A stretch of 52,606 bases of DNA from Pseudomonas fluorescens (GTDB taxonomy: Bacteria; Pseudomonadota; Gammaproteobacteria; Pseudomonadales; Pseudomonadaceae), in NCBI RefSeq assembly GCF_018614655.1, contig NZ_JAGGOG010000026.1, positions 1-52,606 on the forward strand, read 5' to 3'. Within the stretch, counting starts at the first letter, position 1, and each line of letters begins with the position of its first letter. Shown piece by piece: positions 7,023 through 15,629 of the stretch. The notes under the pieces were generated by a model. It ran no database searches. It saw only the letters and a program-made list of their open reading frames with translations, and was not told the origin of the DNA. Position numbers and translations under genes: made by a program.

Positions 7023-7919
7023 ATGCCCATGTCCGCATCCGGTTTTTCCGCTTCCCAGCATCAAGCCAGCACCTTGTATTTGCCCCCCGGCACTTGGGCG
7101 ACGGTACTGGACTGCCTGTGCGAGCACTTTCGCGCCATCAGCCGTGAGCAATGGCTGGACCGCATTGCCCGGGGTCGCGTGCTTGATGTAAACGGTGCGC
7201 CCATCCGCCTGGGCCTGGCCTACAAGGAAGGCCTGTGCATCTACTATTTTCGCGAAGTGCCGAACGAGAAACCGATCCCGGTCCAGGAAACGATCCTGTA
7301 TGCCGATGAGCATCTGGTGGTGGCGGACAAGCCGCATTTTCTGCCGGTGACCCCGGCCGGCGAGTATGTCGAGCAGACCTTGTTGCGACGGTTGATCCGT
7401 CGCCTGGACAACCCGTCGCTGGTACCGCTGCACCGTATCGATCGCCACACGGCGGGGCTGGTACTGTTTTCGGCGAATCCGCAAAGCCGCTCGGCGTATC
7501 AGCAGCTGTTTCCGACCCGCCAGATCGACAAGTTCTATGAAGCCATCGCGCCAGCGTTGCCGGGACTGACCTTTCCGTTAGTGCACAAAAGCCGGCTGGT
7601 CGATGGTGAGCCGTTTTTTCGCATGCAGGAAGGCCCTGGCGCGAGCAACACCGAAACGGCGGTCGAGGTGCGAGAGAAAAATGGCGATTTGTGGCGTTAC
7701 GGGCTGTTCCCGGTCACCGGCAAGAAGCATCAGTTGCGGGTTCATATGACGGCGCTGGGGGCCAGTATCTGCAATGATCCTTTCTACCCTGATGTCATCA
7801 AGGATGCCGAGGATGACTATGCCAATCCCCTCAAGTTATTGGCCCAGGGCGTGCGTTTTATTGACCCGGTAAGCGGGCTGGAGCGCACCTTCAAGAGCGA
7901 GATTTCCCTCGATTGGTAA
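7023..7919 (+). CDS. RluA-family pseudouridine synthase
   Basis: About 298 residues. It converts a uridine in rRNA or tRNA to pseudouridine. The catalytic Asp lies in the family motif PLHRIDRHTAGLVLFS (about residues 137-152). YADEHLVVADKPHFLPVTP precedes it, and the C-terminal motif KKHQLRVHMTALG is the usual KTHQIRVH block. An S4-like N-terminal portion (residues 20-80, with ISREQWLDRIARGRVLDVNG) is present. Codon 1 may be ATG 7023 or ATG 7029; the open frame back to 6984 has no good ribosome site. It resembles the RluA-like enzymes with a diverged N-terminal part; the target nucleotide cannot be read from sequence. Confidence 0.88.
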   Translation: MPMSASGFSASQHQASTLYLPPGTWATVLDCLCEHFRAISREQWLDRIARGRVLDVNGAPIRLGLAYKEGLCIYYFREVPNEKPIPVQETILYADEHLVVADKPHFLPVTPAGEYVEQTLLRRLIRRLDNPSLVPLHRIDRHTAGLVLFSANPQSRSAYQQLFPTRQIDKFYEAIAPALPGLTFPLVHKSRLVDGEPFFRMQEGPGASNTETAVEVREKNGDLWRYGLFPVTGKKHQLRVHMTALGASICNDPFYPDVIKDAEDDYANPLKLLAQGVRFIDPVSGLERTFKSEISLDW

Positions 7920-7931
7920 CCCCCCGAAAAC

Positions 7932-7962
7932 AACAAGGCCCGCACATGGCGGGCCTTGTTTG
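7932..7962. terminator. Bidirectional Rho-independent terminator
   Basis: AACAAGGCCCGC (7932-7943) and GCGGGCCTTGTT (7949-7960) form a perfect 12-bp stem with a 5-base loop, flanked by A and T runs. It serves the plus-strand pseudouridine synthase gene and the convergent small lipoprotein gene. Confidence 0.85.
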
Positions 7963-7974
7963 CAAGCGTAAGGC

Positions 7975-8196
7975 TTACAGGTCTTTAACGGTGCGAACCT
8001 GGTCCTTGTTGATGCGGGTCTGCTTGCCGTCAAGTTGTTCGAACTCGTAGAAGCCCGAAGTCTTGTCGAATGTAGGGGTGTCGACGGCCTGGATTTCGCG
8101 ACCGTCATTCAGGGTGATCACTGTTGGCGAGGCGCAACCGGCAAGGGTAGCGAGGCCCAGTGCAAGCATGAGAGCGGCGATGGTCCGTTGAGTCAT
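7975..8196 (-). CDS. YgdI/YgdR-family small lipoprotein
   Basis: A 73-residue precursor. The signal peptide ends in the lipobox LAGC (about residues 18-21, Cys as first mature residue). The mature 53 residues form an SH3-like beta protein with TVITLNDGREIQAVDTP and the typical YEFEQLDGKQTRINKDQV, matching the DUF903 (YgdI/YgdR) family. It is expected in the outer membrane or periplasmic side of the envelope; function unknown. It is a single gene whose transcript ends at the shared terminator. Confidence 0.9.
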   Translation of the reverse strand: MTQRTIAALMLALGLATLAGCASPTVITLNDGREIQAVDTPTFDKTSGFYEFEQLDGKQTRINKDQVRTVKDL

Positions 8197-8276
8197 GAGT
8201 TTGTCTCCAGGAAAATACTTTTTTGAGTGCTGACCTTGTGACGTCTATAACGCCCGCAAAGTTCCTTGTTCAAGGT

Positions 8277-8879
8277 TCATTCTGACACGCTGGGCGGGCG
8301 GTGCAACAACTCTGGCGTATTGAGATTGGCCAGGCGCGGGTCGTTGGCGGGGCAGTCCAATGCCTTTGCCCCCAGCGCGAGCATGATCTGACGTGGGCTG
8401 CGTTCGCCAGCCTGCCAGGCACGCTCGATGTCGTCGCGCAAACCGGTGGGGATGACGCAGAGCAAGGGTTCCCAGAAATCACCCTGGCGCACCATCACTG
8501 GTTGTTGCGGATGACGCTGTGCCGCGGCCCGCAGATCGGCCAGCAGTTGCTCATCGATTTGCGGCACATCGCACGGCAAGACGAGCAGATGCGTATGACG
8601 AGCGACTGCCAATCCGGCCCGGATGCCGGCCAAGGGGCCCGGGAAGTCGGGGCTATCATCCCCCATCAATTGATCGGCGTAAGGCGCGTACTGTGGCTGA
8701 TTGCGGTTGCACGAGATAATCAGGTCATCGGTCAGGGGGCGCACGAGGTGATGCAGATGGGCAATCAGCGGCTGTCCGTGCCAGTCGAGCAGACCCTTGT
8801 CCTGGCCTCCCATGCGCTGCCCACGACCGCCGGCCAGCAGCAGGATCGAACAGGGCAGGGGGGAAGAATTCAGTGGCAT
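8277..8879 (-). CDS. mobA: Molybdenum cofactor guanylyltransferase
   Basis: A 200-residue enzyme that transfers GMP from GTP to molybdopterin to form the guanine dinucleotide cofactor. It shows the nucleotide-binding signature ILLAGGRGQRMGGQDKGLL near the N-terminus, then the GD motif MGDDSPDFPGPLAGI and the metal-binding LVLPCDVPQID. The frame is open far upstream (to 9755), but that part is antisense to moaB and moeA; the ATG at 8879-8877 starts just before the GTP-binding loop. It is divergent from moaB, so mobA, moaB and moeA share a control region at 8880-8955. Confidence 0.93.
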   Translation of the reverse strand: MPLNSSPLPCSILLLAGGRGQRMGGQDKGLLDWHGQPLIAHLHHLVRPLTDDLIISCNRNQPQYAPYADQLMGDDSPDFPGPLAGIRAGLAVARHTHLLVLPCDVPQIDEQLLADLRAAAQRHPQQPVMVRQGDFWEPLLCVIPTGLRDDIERAWQAGERSPRQIMLALGAKALDCPANDPRLANLNTPELLHRPPSVSE

Positions 8880-8955
8880 GACGGCTCCGCAGCGGCAGTG
8901 AAATAGGGGCCTGTGATATAACATCAGGCTGTTTCTACGACAACTGGACCGAGCC

Positions 8956-9495
8956 ATGAAAGCCAAGGCTGATGCGCCTTTCGTACCCCTGAATATCGCT
9001 GTATTGACCGTCAGCGACACCCGCACCCTGGAAACCGATACCTCGGGCCAGGTCTTCGTTGACCGTCTGGTTGCCGCCGGCCACCTGCTGGCTGAGCGGA
9101 TGCTGCTTAAAGATGATCTGTACAAAATTCGTGCGCAAGTGGCCCATTGGATTGCCGAAGACGTGGTGCAAGTGGTGTTGATCACCGGCGGCACCGGCTT
9201 CACCGGTCGAGACAGTACGCCGGAAGCCGTCAGTTGCTTGTTGGACAAGCAGGTCGACGGCTTTGGCGAGCTGTTCCGGCAAATATCCGTGGCCGATATT
9301 GGCACCTCCACCGTGCAATCCCGTGCCCTGGCCGGCTTGGCCAATGGCACCCTGGTGTGCTGCCTGCCAGGTTCCACCAACGCGGTGCGCACTGGCTGGG
9401 ACGGGATCCTCGCCGAGCAACTGGATAGCCGCCATCGCCCCTGCAACTTTGTCCCGCACCTGAAGCAGGCTGCCCCTTGTGAATCCCGTGGATAA
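8956..9495 (+). CDS. moaB: Molybdenum cofactor biosynthesis protein B
   Basis: A 179-residue MoaB/Mog-fold protein. Motifs are IAVLTVSDTRTLETDTSG at the N-terminus, VLITGGTGFTGRDSTPEA in the middle and CCLPGSTNAVRTGWDGIL near the C-terminus. These form the molybdopterin-binding pocket. In Pseudomonas the MoaB-like protein is thought to adenylylate molybdopterin before molybdenum insertion by MoeA. Its 3' end overlaps the GTG start of moeA by 17 bases, indicating co-translation. Confidence 0.93.
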   Translation: MKAKADAPFVPLNIAVLTVSDTRTLETDTSGQVFVDRLVAAGHLLAERMLLKDDLYKIRAQVAHWIAEDVVQVVLITGGTGFTGRDSTPEAVSCLLDKQVDGFGELFRQISVADIGTSTVQSRALAGLANGTLVCCLPGSTNAVRTGWDGILAEQLDSRHRPCNFVPHLKQAAPCESRG

Positions 9496-10705
9496 GCCGG
9501 GCAAGGCGGGCGTGTTGATGCCCGTGGAGCAAGCGCTCGAGCGCCTATTGACGATGGCCAATGGGGCGCCGATCCGCGAGCAGGAGAGCCTGCCGCTGGC
9601 CGAGTGCGACGGTCGGGTCCTGGCGCAGGCGCTGGTTTCGACCCTTGATTTACCGCCTTGGCCCAACAGCGCCATGGACGGTTACGCCCTGCGCGTGGCG
9701 GACTGGAGTGGCGAGCCTCTGGTGGTGAGCCAGCGCATTTTCGCCGGCCAGGCACCGCAGCCGTTGGCGCCCGGAACCTGTGCGCGGATCTTCACCGGCG
9801 CCCCGGTGCCCGAAGGTGCCGACTGCGTGGAAATGCAAGAAAACGCCGAGGTGCAGGCCGATCAGCGGGTGAGCTTTACCGAAACCCTGCAGATGGGGCA
9901 GAACATCCGTCCGCAGGGCCAGGAAACCACCGTCGGCGATCAGGTGCTGTCGACCGGAACGCGTCTGGGACCAATCGAGCTGGGGCTTGCGGCCTCTTTG
10001 GGGCGTGAGCGCCTGGAGGTCGTGCGACGCCCTCGGGTGGCCGTCCTGTCCACCGGTGATGAGTTGATCGAGCCGGGCTTGCCGCTGGGCCCAGGGCAGA
10101 TTTACAACAGTAACCGCCGGGTGTTGTGCAGTTGGCTGGCGCGCCTGGGCTGTGAAGTGGTTGATGCCGGTATCTTGCCGGATGACCTGGAGCAAACCCG
10201 CGCACGCCTGGGCGCGTTGGGATCGGTAGACCTGATTCTCTCCACCGGCGGCGTGTCGGTCGGCGAGGCGGACTTTCTGGGTATCGCGTTGCGCGAAGAG
10301 GGTGAACTGGCGCTGTGGAAGCTGGCCATCAAGCCCGGCAAGCCGCTGACCTTTGGCCATTTTCGTGGTGTGCCGGTAATCGGTTTGCCAGGTAATCCGG
10401 CCTCCACGCTGGTGACGTTCGCCCTGCTGGCACGTCCCTACCTGTTGCGTCGTCTGGGAGTCGAAGACGTGCAGCCCTTGAGTGTCGAGGTGCCGGTGGG
10501 GTTCACCTGGGCCGTGGCGGGCAACCGTCGCGAATACTTGCGCGGACGCCTGGAGCGGGGTCGCGCTGTGATCTACCGCAATCAGAGTTCCGGGGTGTTG
10601 CGCAGTGCAGCCTGGGCCGAAGGCCTGGTGGAGGTGCTTGAAGGCACGACGTTGTCGGAAGGGGATCGTGTCAACTTCATTCCGTTGAGTGAGGTGTTGA
10701 ACTAA
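9479..10705 (+). CDS. moeA: Molybdopterin molybdenumtransferase
   Basis: A 408-residue MoeA. It inserts molybdenum into adenylylated molybdopterin. Evidence: PPWPNSAMDGYALR (conserved N-terminal block), GTCARIFTGAPVPEGADCVEMQE, the MoCF-binding core VAVLSTGDELIEPG and STGGVSVGEADF, and GLPGNPASTLVTF; domain IV occupies the last 80 residues. Translation starts at GTG 9479 inside the end of moaB. The length fits the family. A weak stem-loop follows at 10739-10762. Confidence 0.94.
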   Translation: MNPVDKPGKAGVLMPVEQALERLLTMANGAPIREQESLPLAECDGRVLAQALVSTLDLPPWPNSAMDGYALRVADWSGEPLVVSQRIFAGQAPQPLAPGTCARIFTGAPVPEGADCVEMQENAEVQADQRVSFTETLQMGQNIRPQGQETTVGDQVLSTGTRLGPIELGLAASLGRERLEVVRRPRVAVLSTGDELIEPGLPLGPGQIYNSNRRVLCSWLARLGCEVVDAGILPDDLEQTRARLGALGSVDLILSTGGVSVGEADFLGIALREEGELALWKLAIKPGKPLTFGHFRGVPVIGLPGNPASTLVTFALLARPYLLRRLGVEDVQPLSVEVPVGFTWAVAGNRREYLRGRLERGRAVIYRNQSSGVLRSAAWAEGLVEVLEGTTLSEGDRVNFIPLSEVLN

Positions 10706-10738
10706 TTCTTCAACCCGATGGCTTTTTTCCGATCGTTC

Positions 10739-10762
10739 AGGGTCCACATCCCTCAGGACCCT
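10739..10762 (+). terminator. Weak stem-loop after moeA
   Basis: AGGGTCC (10739-10745) pairs with GGACCCT (10756-10762) around a 10-base loop. Only a short T run follows, so it may be an inefficient terminator or just a leader hairpin of the next gene, whose ATG is 24 bases later. Confidence 0.35.
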
Positions 10763-10785
10763 TTGAATGATAGGAGCTTCATCCC

Positions 10786-11688
10786 ATGAGCAAGCCCAAG
10801 GCGCTGCTGATCCTGCACGGCAAGCAAGCCCTCAACGAGCAGGTGCGCTCGGCGGTGCAAAGCAAACGCGAACAAGGTTGGAAGCTGGACGTGCGCGTCA
10901 CGTGGGAGGGCGGCGATGCCCGGCGCCTGGTCGACGAGGCATTGGCGGCCGGCTACACCCGACTCATCGCCGGCGGCGGTGACGGTACGCTGCGGGATGT
11001 CGCCGAAGCGATGGCCCAGGCCAAGACCGATGCCAGCCTGGTGCTGATGCCTCTGGGCACCGCCAATGATTTTGCCCGGGCGGCGGGTGTGCCGCTGGAG
11101 CCCGATCATGCCCTGGATTTACTCGAGGTGCCGGCCCGTGCCATTGACCTGGGCGAGGTGGGTGGGCAGATATTCCTCAACATGGCCACCGGTGGTTTTG
11201 GCAGCCAGGTCACCGCCAATACCTCCGAAGACCTGAAGAAGATTCTTGGCGGCGCCGCCTACCTGTTTACCGGACTCTCGCGCTTCAGCGAATTGCATGC
11301 CGCCTACGGCGAATTGCAGGGGCCGGACTTTCATTGGCGCGGCGAGTTGCTGGCTTTGGGGATCGGCAACGGTCGTCAGGCTGGCGGCGGGCATGTGTTG
11401 TGTCCTGGTGCCCTGGCCGACGATGGTTTGCTGGATATCAGCATTCTGCCGGCGCCTCAGGAGGTGGTCGGCGCCCTGCGGGATTTGATGGCCGATGGCT
11501 GGGGCCTGGACAACCTGTTTGTCCGCGCGCGCTTGCCCTGGGTGGAAATCAAGGTCGCCGAAGGGCTGTACATCAACCTTGATGGCGAGCCGATCAAGGG
11601 TGACGACCTGCGGTTCTCGGCGCTGCCCCGGGCCCTGAAGGTCCACCTGCCGCTGGATTCACCGCTGTTGGTCAGTCGTCCAGGCTGA
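10786..11688 (+). CDS. yegS: YegS-like lipid kinase
   Basis: A 300-residue diacylglycerol-kinase-fold protein. It has an N-terminal KALLILHGK strand, the nucleotide-binding GGGDGTLRDVAEA (about residues 64-76), MPLGTANDFAR (about 88-98), and the C-terminal beta domain with GNGRQAGGG and LDGEPI. E. coli YegS phosphorylates phosphatidylglycerol in vitro, so the product is probably a lipid kinase; the physiological substrate is unknown. Its last 17 bases overlap the 3' end of the convergent regulator gene. Confidence 0.9.
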   Translation: MSKPKALLILHGKQALNEQVRSAVQSKREQGWKLDVRVTWEGGDARRLVDEALAAGYTRLIAGGGDGTLRDVAEAMAQAKTDASLVLMPLGTANDFARAAGVPLEPDHALDLLEVPARAIDLGEVGGQIFLNMATGGFGSQVTANTSEDLKKILGGAAYLFTGLSRFSELHAAYGELQGPDFHWRGELLALGIGNGRQAGGGHVLCPGALADDGLLDISILPAPQEVVGALRDLMADGWGLDNLFVRARLPWVEIKVAEGLYINLDGEPIKGDDLRFSALPRALKVHLPLDSPLLVSRPG

Positions 11689-12331
11689 TGATCTGCTCGC
11701 GCACGGCAAACAGCACCAGGCCGGCCACGTCGAAAATCTGCAGGCGTTTCATGATTTGCGAGCGGTGGGCTTCCACGGTCTTGATACTCAGGCCCAGGCC
11801 GTTGGCGATTTCCCGGGTGGACTTGCCGCGCACGATCAGGCGCAGTATTTCCAACTGACGCGCCGTCAGGTTATGGCTTTGGCGCGCAGGGGAGGTGAGG
11901 CCGTGGTTACGGATCAGTGCCTGGTTGATGACGGTGTGGGCGATGGCCGGGCTCAGGTAACGCTCGTTATTACGCAAGGCCAGCAGCGCATGCTCCAGCT
12001 CATTGGCGGTGGTGTCCTTGAGCAGGTAGCCATGGGCGCCAGACTCCAGGGCCCGCATGATCAAATCCGGATCCGTGTGCATCGATAGAATCAGCACTTT
12101 GCTTTTGGGGTAGGCGCGTTTGAGCTGCTGCAAGGCGTCGAGCCCACCGGTGTGCTTCATCGACAGGTCCAGCAGCACGATGTCGGGTTGCAGGGCATCG
12201 AATTGTGCCAGCACCTGATCGCCATCGTTGGCTTCACCGATCACCGCGTAGCCAGGAATATCCAGGATCAGCGCACGTACGCCAGCCCTGATCAATGCGT
12301 GGTCATCCACCAGGAGTAAGTTACAGGTCAC
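11672..12331 (-). CDS. NarL/FixJ-type response regulator
   Basis: A 219-residue regulator. The receiver is NLLLVDDHALIRAGVRALI with phospho-Asp in IVLLDLSMKHTGG, Ser in LILSMH and Lys in YLLKDT. The LuxR-type helix-turn-helix contains LTARQLEILRLIVRGKSTREIANGLG and KTVEAHRSQIMKRL. It is the response partner of the histidine kinase encoded immediately upstream: the kinase stop and this ATG overlap by four bases. The target genes are not evident. The 3' end overlaps the end of the yegS-like gene in opposite orientation. Confidence 0.9.
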   Translation of the reverse strand: MTCNLLLVDDHALIRAGVRALILDIPGYAVIGEANDGDQVLAQFDALQPDIVLLDLSMKHTGGLDALQQLKRAYPKSKVLILSMHTDPDLIMRALESGAHGYLLKDTTANELEHALLALRNNERYLSPAIAHTVINQALIRNHGLTSPARQSHNLTARQLEILRLIVRGKSTREIANGLGLSIKTVEAHRSQIMKRLQIFDVAGLVLFAVREQIISLDD

Positions 12332-13221
12332 TCTAGAACCTTATGGGAACTGGCCCGTTCGAGGGCGCGGGGCGCCCATGGGAAAAGAGCCTCGATCCGT
12401 GTCCCTTTGCCTGGCTGGCTGTTGATGGACAACGTGCCTCCCAGTTGATCGATTCGCTCGGACATGCCGGCCATTCCCCGTTGCCCTTCCAGGCCAGGGT
12501 TGATGGCGGGCGAGAACCCCAGGCCGTCATCGCAGATAGTGAGCGACAGGCCCTGCGGCAGGCGTTGCAGGCGTACCAGCAGGTTGCGCGCCTGGGCATG
12601 GCGCAGCATGTTGGTGACCGCCTCCTGAGTGATACGAAAGGCCGCCACGGCCATTTCTTCCGGAATGCCGGTCAGACGCTGCTGGCATTCCAGGCTCCAA
12701 TTTACCTGGGTGTTTTCCAGGGTTTTGAGCAGGTGAGCCCTCAGACTGGCTTCCAGACCCAGGCTGGCCAGTTGCCGAGGATTGAGAATGGCTGACACAT
12801 CCCGCACCTTGGCCAGGGTTTCGTTCAAGGTGCTGCACAGCACCGAACACTGGTCTTGCAGCTCTTCCGGCAGGCGGCGTTTGAGCCATTCACTTTGCAG
12901 CTTGGCGGCCGTCAACAGTTGGCCGATATCGTCATGCAGTTCGCGGCTCAAACGATGGCGCTCGTTTTCCTGGACCTGCAACAGGCGGTCCGCCAACTCC
13001 TGGGGCTGAAACTTGATGGACTTGCGGGCTCGCCAGTGTTGCAGGGCAGTCGCGACAAGGGTGGCCAGGTTCAGTATCAGCAGCGATAGGGGCAGTTGGG
13101 CCGAATGCACATAGACCCACAGGCTGGCCAGGGCTGTGCAAAGGCACAGGGCGTGGGTCAGCCAGCATCCGTTGCGACGGGACACGGACCTTGCGATGAG
13201 TGACTTGAAGTTGGCGTACAT
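12328..13221 (-). CDS. NarL-partner sensor histidine kinase (HisKA_3 type)
   Basis: About 297 residues from ATG 13221-13219; the frame extends to an ATG at 13359 (343 residues), but the extra part looks unstructured and neither start has a strong ribosome site. Two membrane helices near the N-terminus (THALCLCTALASLWVYV and LSLLILNLATLVATAL) leave almost no periplasmic loop, so the signal is probably membrane-embedded or cytoplasmic. The H box is RHRLSRELHDDIGQLL, typical of HisKA_3 kinases, and the ATPase part has TQEAVTNMLRHAQA (N box), ICDDGLGF and GQRGMAGMSERI (G boxes). It is cotranscribed with the response regulator downstream. Confidence 0.88.
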   Translation of the reverse strand: MYANFKSLIARSVSRRNGCWLTHALCLCTALASLWVYVHSAQLPLSLLILNLATLVATALQHWRARKSIKFQPQELADRLLQVQENERHRLSRELHDDIGQLLTAAKLQSEWLKRRLPEELQDQCSVLCSTLNETLAKVRDVSAILNPRQLASLGLEASLRAHLLKTLENTQVNWSLECQQRLTGIPEEMAVAAFRITQEAVTNMLRHAQARNLLVRLQRLPQGLSLTICDDGLGFSPAINPGLEGQRGMAGMSERIDQLGGTLSINSQPGKGTRIEALFPWAPRALERASSHKVLE

Positions 13222-13638
13222 AGCGAATGGAGCCAATGAATGTTCGCTGCGGGTAGACCGGTCACGGCGACTGACTGGACTCTGTCTGGAAAGCGTGGCC
13301 GGGCAATGATCCGGGTTCAACCCAGGGTCAAGGTGCTTTTTCACGTTGTCGGGCATCATGAAGACGGGTCACTTCGAGCACGGCATGGTATCACCACAAT
13401 GACCGTTGGTCGCCTGGCGTGGTTCTCGGTGAGGGGTGTCAATCAAGGTATATCCTGAACATTAGCCCCACTGTTCCAAGAATGGGAAGTTGTATTATTA
13501 GAATTGTTTTGTGTTGTTATTACCATTGCTGGCCTATTGATCTCGCCAACAAACCGGCATGCGGATTAGTTGCCCTTGTCGTTTTCAGGCAAGGTATTGA
13601 TTGAATACGACACCCTCACAGATTGAGCGCGTAGAAGA
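13222..13638. other. Intergenic stretch, partly AT-rich
   Basis: About 417 bases between the histidine kinase start and the end of the next minus-strand gene. The half nearest the kinase could encode its longer N-terminus (to 13359). The part 13460-13545 is clearly more AT-rich than the surroundings and probably holds the kinase promoter. I see no RNA gene and no convincing frame. Confidence 0.4.
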
Positions 13639-14088
13639 TCAAGACGCGTGCGGCAGTTGTTGTTGCGCCTTATAACTCGCGCCTTTTTGCGGGATCTGTT
13701 GGCTTGCCGTCGCGATCAAGGCTGCTTGCTCGCTGTCATCGAGGCCGAGTTGACCGGTTTTTGCGTCGATTAACTCCAGTTGCCAGGCCAGTAACGTCAG
13801 GCACTCCTGCAGTGCAGACAGTGCCTGATCATGCAGTTGCAAAGGACTGGCAGCATTGCTGATCAGGTCCTGGATACGTCTTGAAAACACGCTGATGGGC
13901 TGCAGGGCCATGGCCTCTGCCTTCTGGCTGAGCTTGGCCAGGTTGCTTTTCATGCAGTCGATGGCATCGTTGTCGTTACGAATCAAATGCAGGTGGCTCA
14001 AGCATTCTTCAGACTTGGCCAGCAGCATTTCAGCCTCGAGGAGAAACTCGGGAAGTGCAAGTTGCCACTCTTTACCGTCGTTCATCAT
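13639..14088 (-). CDS. Unrecognised helical protein
   Basis: About 149 residues from the ATG at 14088-14086, preceded by GGAG at suitable spacing; an ATG is also present at the next codon. The sequence is predicted mostly alpha-helical, with patterns such as LPEFLLEAEMLLAKSEECLSHL and LHDQALSALQECLTLLAWQLELID, and ends in a Q- and A-rich tail. There is no signal peptide or membrane segment. The length and four-helix character recall histidine phosphotransfer or chemotaxis accessory proteins, but the H-x-x-K-G motif of Hpt domains is missing, so I make no functional claim. It lies upstream of and divergent from cheV. Confidence 0.65.
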   Translation of the reverse strand: MMNDGKEWQLALPEFLLEAEMLLAKSEECLSHLHLIRNDNDAIDCMKSNLAKLSQKAEAMALQPISVFSRRIQDLISNAASPLQLHDQALSALQECLTLLAWQLELIDAKTGQLGLDDSEQAALIATASQQIPQKGASYKAQQQLPHAS

Positions 14089-14632
14089 GCAAGTCTCCAC
14101 AACATGCGGTCAGGTGATGAGATAGCGCACTGGGTGAATAGCTTAAAGCTACCGCTGAAATGTGACTTGAATCTGTAGTTCGTTTCTGTTTTTTCGGTAG
14201 GACGTTTATTTTTAAGAGGGCGGCAGCGGTCCATATCCCCACTTTCCGGGGGCATATACACCACGTCGGTTGCCAAGGCATAAGTGCCTGGAAGGCTCGT
14301 GGCCCGTGGGCTTGCAGTAGCAAACAAAAGCCTGACTCCATTCATGCAATGAGAATGGCGTCACATTAATGGCTATTAGATATCGCGAATATCAGGTTAG
14401 GCCTGATTGCGGCTAGGGGAATCCCTTACGCAGGGGAACCTCACGGCGATTTCAAGGTCGCGCGGTGGGGGTGGAATGCAAAGTCAGCAGACGGGCTCAG
14501 TAAAGCATGATGTCAGTGTGACATCAATGGAATTACGTGGCATTTTACCAAGGGTCAAGGTCCGGCTTTTACCGCCGATAACCTGCTTCAAGTCACCCGC
14601 AAAATCCATCAGCGCATCCTCAGGAGTCTTTA
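14089..14632. other. Long divergent control region before cheV
   Basis: About 544 bases with no convincing gene. It holds the sigma-28 promoter of cheV (14555-14581). It also holds an imperfect CCCC-N8-GGGG inverted repeat near 14237-14254, and a pair of AGGGGAA direct repeats near 14414 and 14437. The last two have no assigned role. Short frames on the minus strand here look non-coding. Confidence 0.5.
14555..14581 (+). promoter_or_regulatory. Sigma-28 (FliA) promoter of cheV
   Basis: TCAAGG (14555-14560), a 13-base spacer and GCCGATAA (14574-14581) match the flagellar sigma-28 consensus (TCAAG-N12/13-GCCGATAA), the -10 octamer perfectly. The ATG of cheV is about 52 bases downstream. Confidence 0.78.
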
Positions 14633-15568
14633 ATGGCCGGCATTCTCGACACGGTAGATCAACGCACACAATTGGTGGGTGAGAATCGCCTGGAGATCCT
14701 CATGTTTCGCCTGGCCGGGCGGCAATTGTTCGCGATTAACGTGTTCAAGGTGCAGGAAGTGCTGCAGATGCCCAAGCTGACCCTGATGCCCCAACGTCAT
14801 CCGTTTGTCTGCGGAGTGGTCAACCTGCGTGGCCAGACCTTGCCGGTGATTGACCTGTCCCGGGCCATCGGTATGCGCGCACTGGTGCCGGGCCCCAACA
14901 GCACCATCATCGTCACCGAGTACAACCGCTCGGTGCAGGCGTTCCTGGTGGGTGGCGTGGACCGTATCGTCAACATGAACTGGGAGGCGATCCTGCCGCC
15001 GCCGGCCAGCGCTGGGCGCCAGCACTACCTCACGGCCATCAGCAAGGTCGATGAGCAACTGGTGGAAATCATCGACGTAGAAAAAGTGCTGGCCGAGATC
15101 GTGCCTTACAACGCCAAGGTTTCCCGTGAAAAACTCGACGACCCGGTGCTGGAGCGCGCCCGCGGCCGTGAGGTGCTGTTGGTGGATGACTCCAACGTGG
15201 CACTGTCGCAGTTGCGCGATACCTTGTCGCAATTGGGGGTGAAGATGCACATCGCCAGCGACGGTCTCAAGGCGTTGAACATGCTCAAGGGCTGGGCCGA
15301 CAGCGGCCAGGTGATGACCGACAAATTGCTGATGATCTTCACCGATGCTGAAATGCCCGAGATGGACGGCTACCGCCTGACCACCGAGATTCGCAACGAC
15401 CCGCGCCTGCGTGGTCTGTACGTAGTGCTGCACACGTCGCTGTCGGGCAGCTTCAACGATTCGATGGTGAAGAAGGTCGGTTGCGACAACTTCCTCTCCA
15501 AATTCCAGCCAGACAAATTGGTCGACGTGGTGCGCCAGCGTCTGATGCTGGATGAAGTGCCGGCCTGA
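14633..15568 (+). CDS. cheV: Chemotaxis coupling/response protein CheV
   Basis: A 311-residue protein joining an N-terminal CheW-like domain (about 15-160; motifs LFAINVFKVQEVLQMP, GVVNLRGQTLPVIDLSRAIG) to a C-terminal receiver (about 178-305). The receiver has REVLLVDDSNVAL, phospho-Asp in IFTDAEMPEMDGY, and a Lys in FLSKFQPD. CheV couples chemoreceptors to the CheA kinase and adjusts adaptation. AGGA precedes the ATG at suitable spacing. The sigma-28 promoter upstream places it in the late flagellar/chemotaxis regulon. Confidence 0.93.
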   Translation: MAGILDTVDQRTQLVGENRLEILMFRLAGRQLFAINVFKVQEVLQMPKLTLMPQRHPFVCGVVNLRGQTLPVIDLSRAIGMRALVPGPNSTIIVTEYNRSVQAFLVGGVDRIVNMNWEAILPPPASAGRQHYLTAISKVDEQLVEIIDVEKVLAEIVPYNAKVSREKLDDPVLERARGREVLLVDDSNVALSQLRDTLSQLGVKMHIASDGLKALNMLKGWADSGQVMTDKLLMIFTDAEMPEMDGYRLTTEIRNDPRLRGLYVVLHTSLSGSFNDSMVKKVGCDNFLSKFQPDKLVDVVRQRLMLDEVPA

Positions 15569-15629
15569 CTTTGATTCCTGGGCGGCCCTCGTATAGGGTG
15601 ACGTTTTTGCCCATCAGGAAAGCAGGCTC

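Noticed and set aside
6579..7484. 301-codon minus-strand frame
   Set aside because: Antisense to the LexA-controlled gene and the pseudouridine synthase, with no family features.
8277..9755. 492-codon minus-strand frame extending mobA upstream
   Set aside because: The extra 290 codons are antisense to moaB and moeA and are rich in R, S and P. The mobA signature begins right after the ATG at 8879.
9650..10747. 365-codon minus-strand frame
   Set aside because: Antisense to moeA; composition rich in H, Q and R indicates a shadow frame.
13639..14088. Histidine phosphotransfer domain in the unknown helical protein
   Set aside because: No H-x-x-K-G motif is present; the helical pattern alone is not enough.
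14072..14345. Two minus-strand frames (86-89 codons) upstream of the unknown protein
   Set aside because: No ribosome site or conserved-looking sequence; they lie in the cheV control region.
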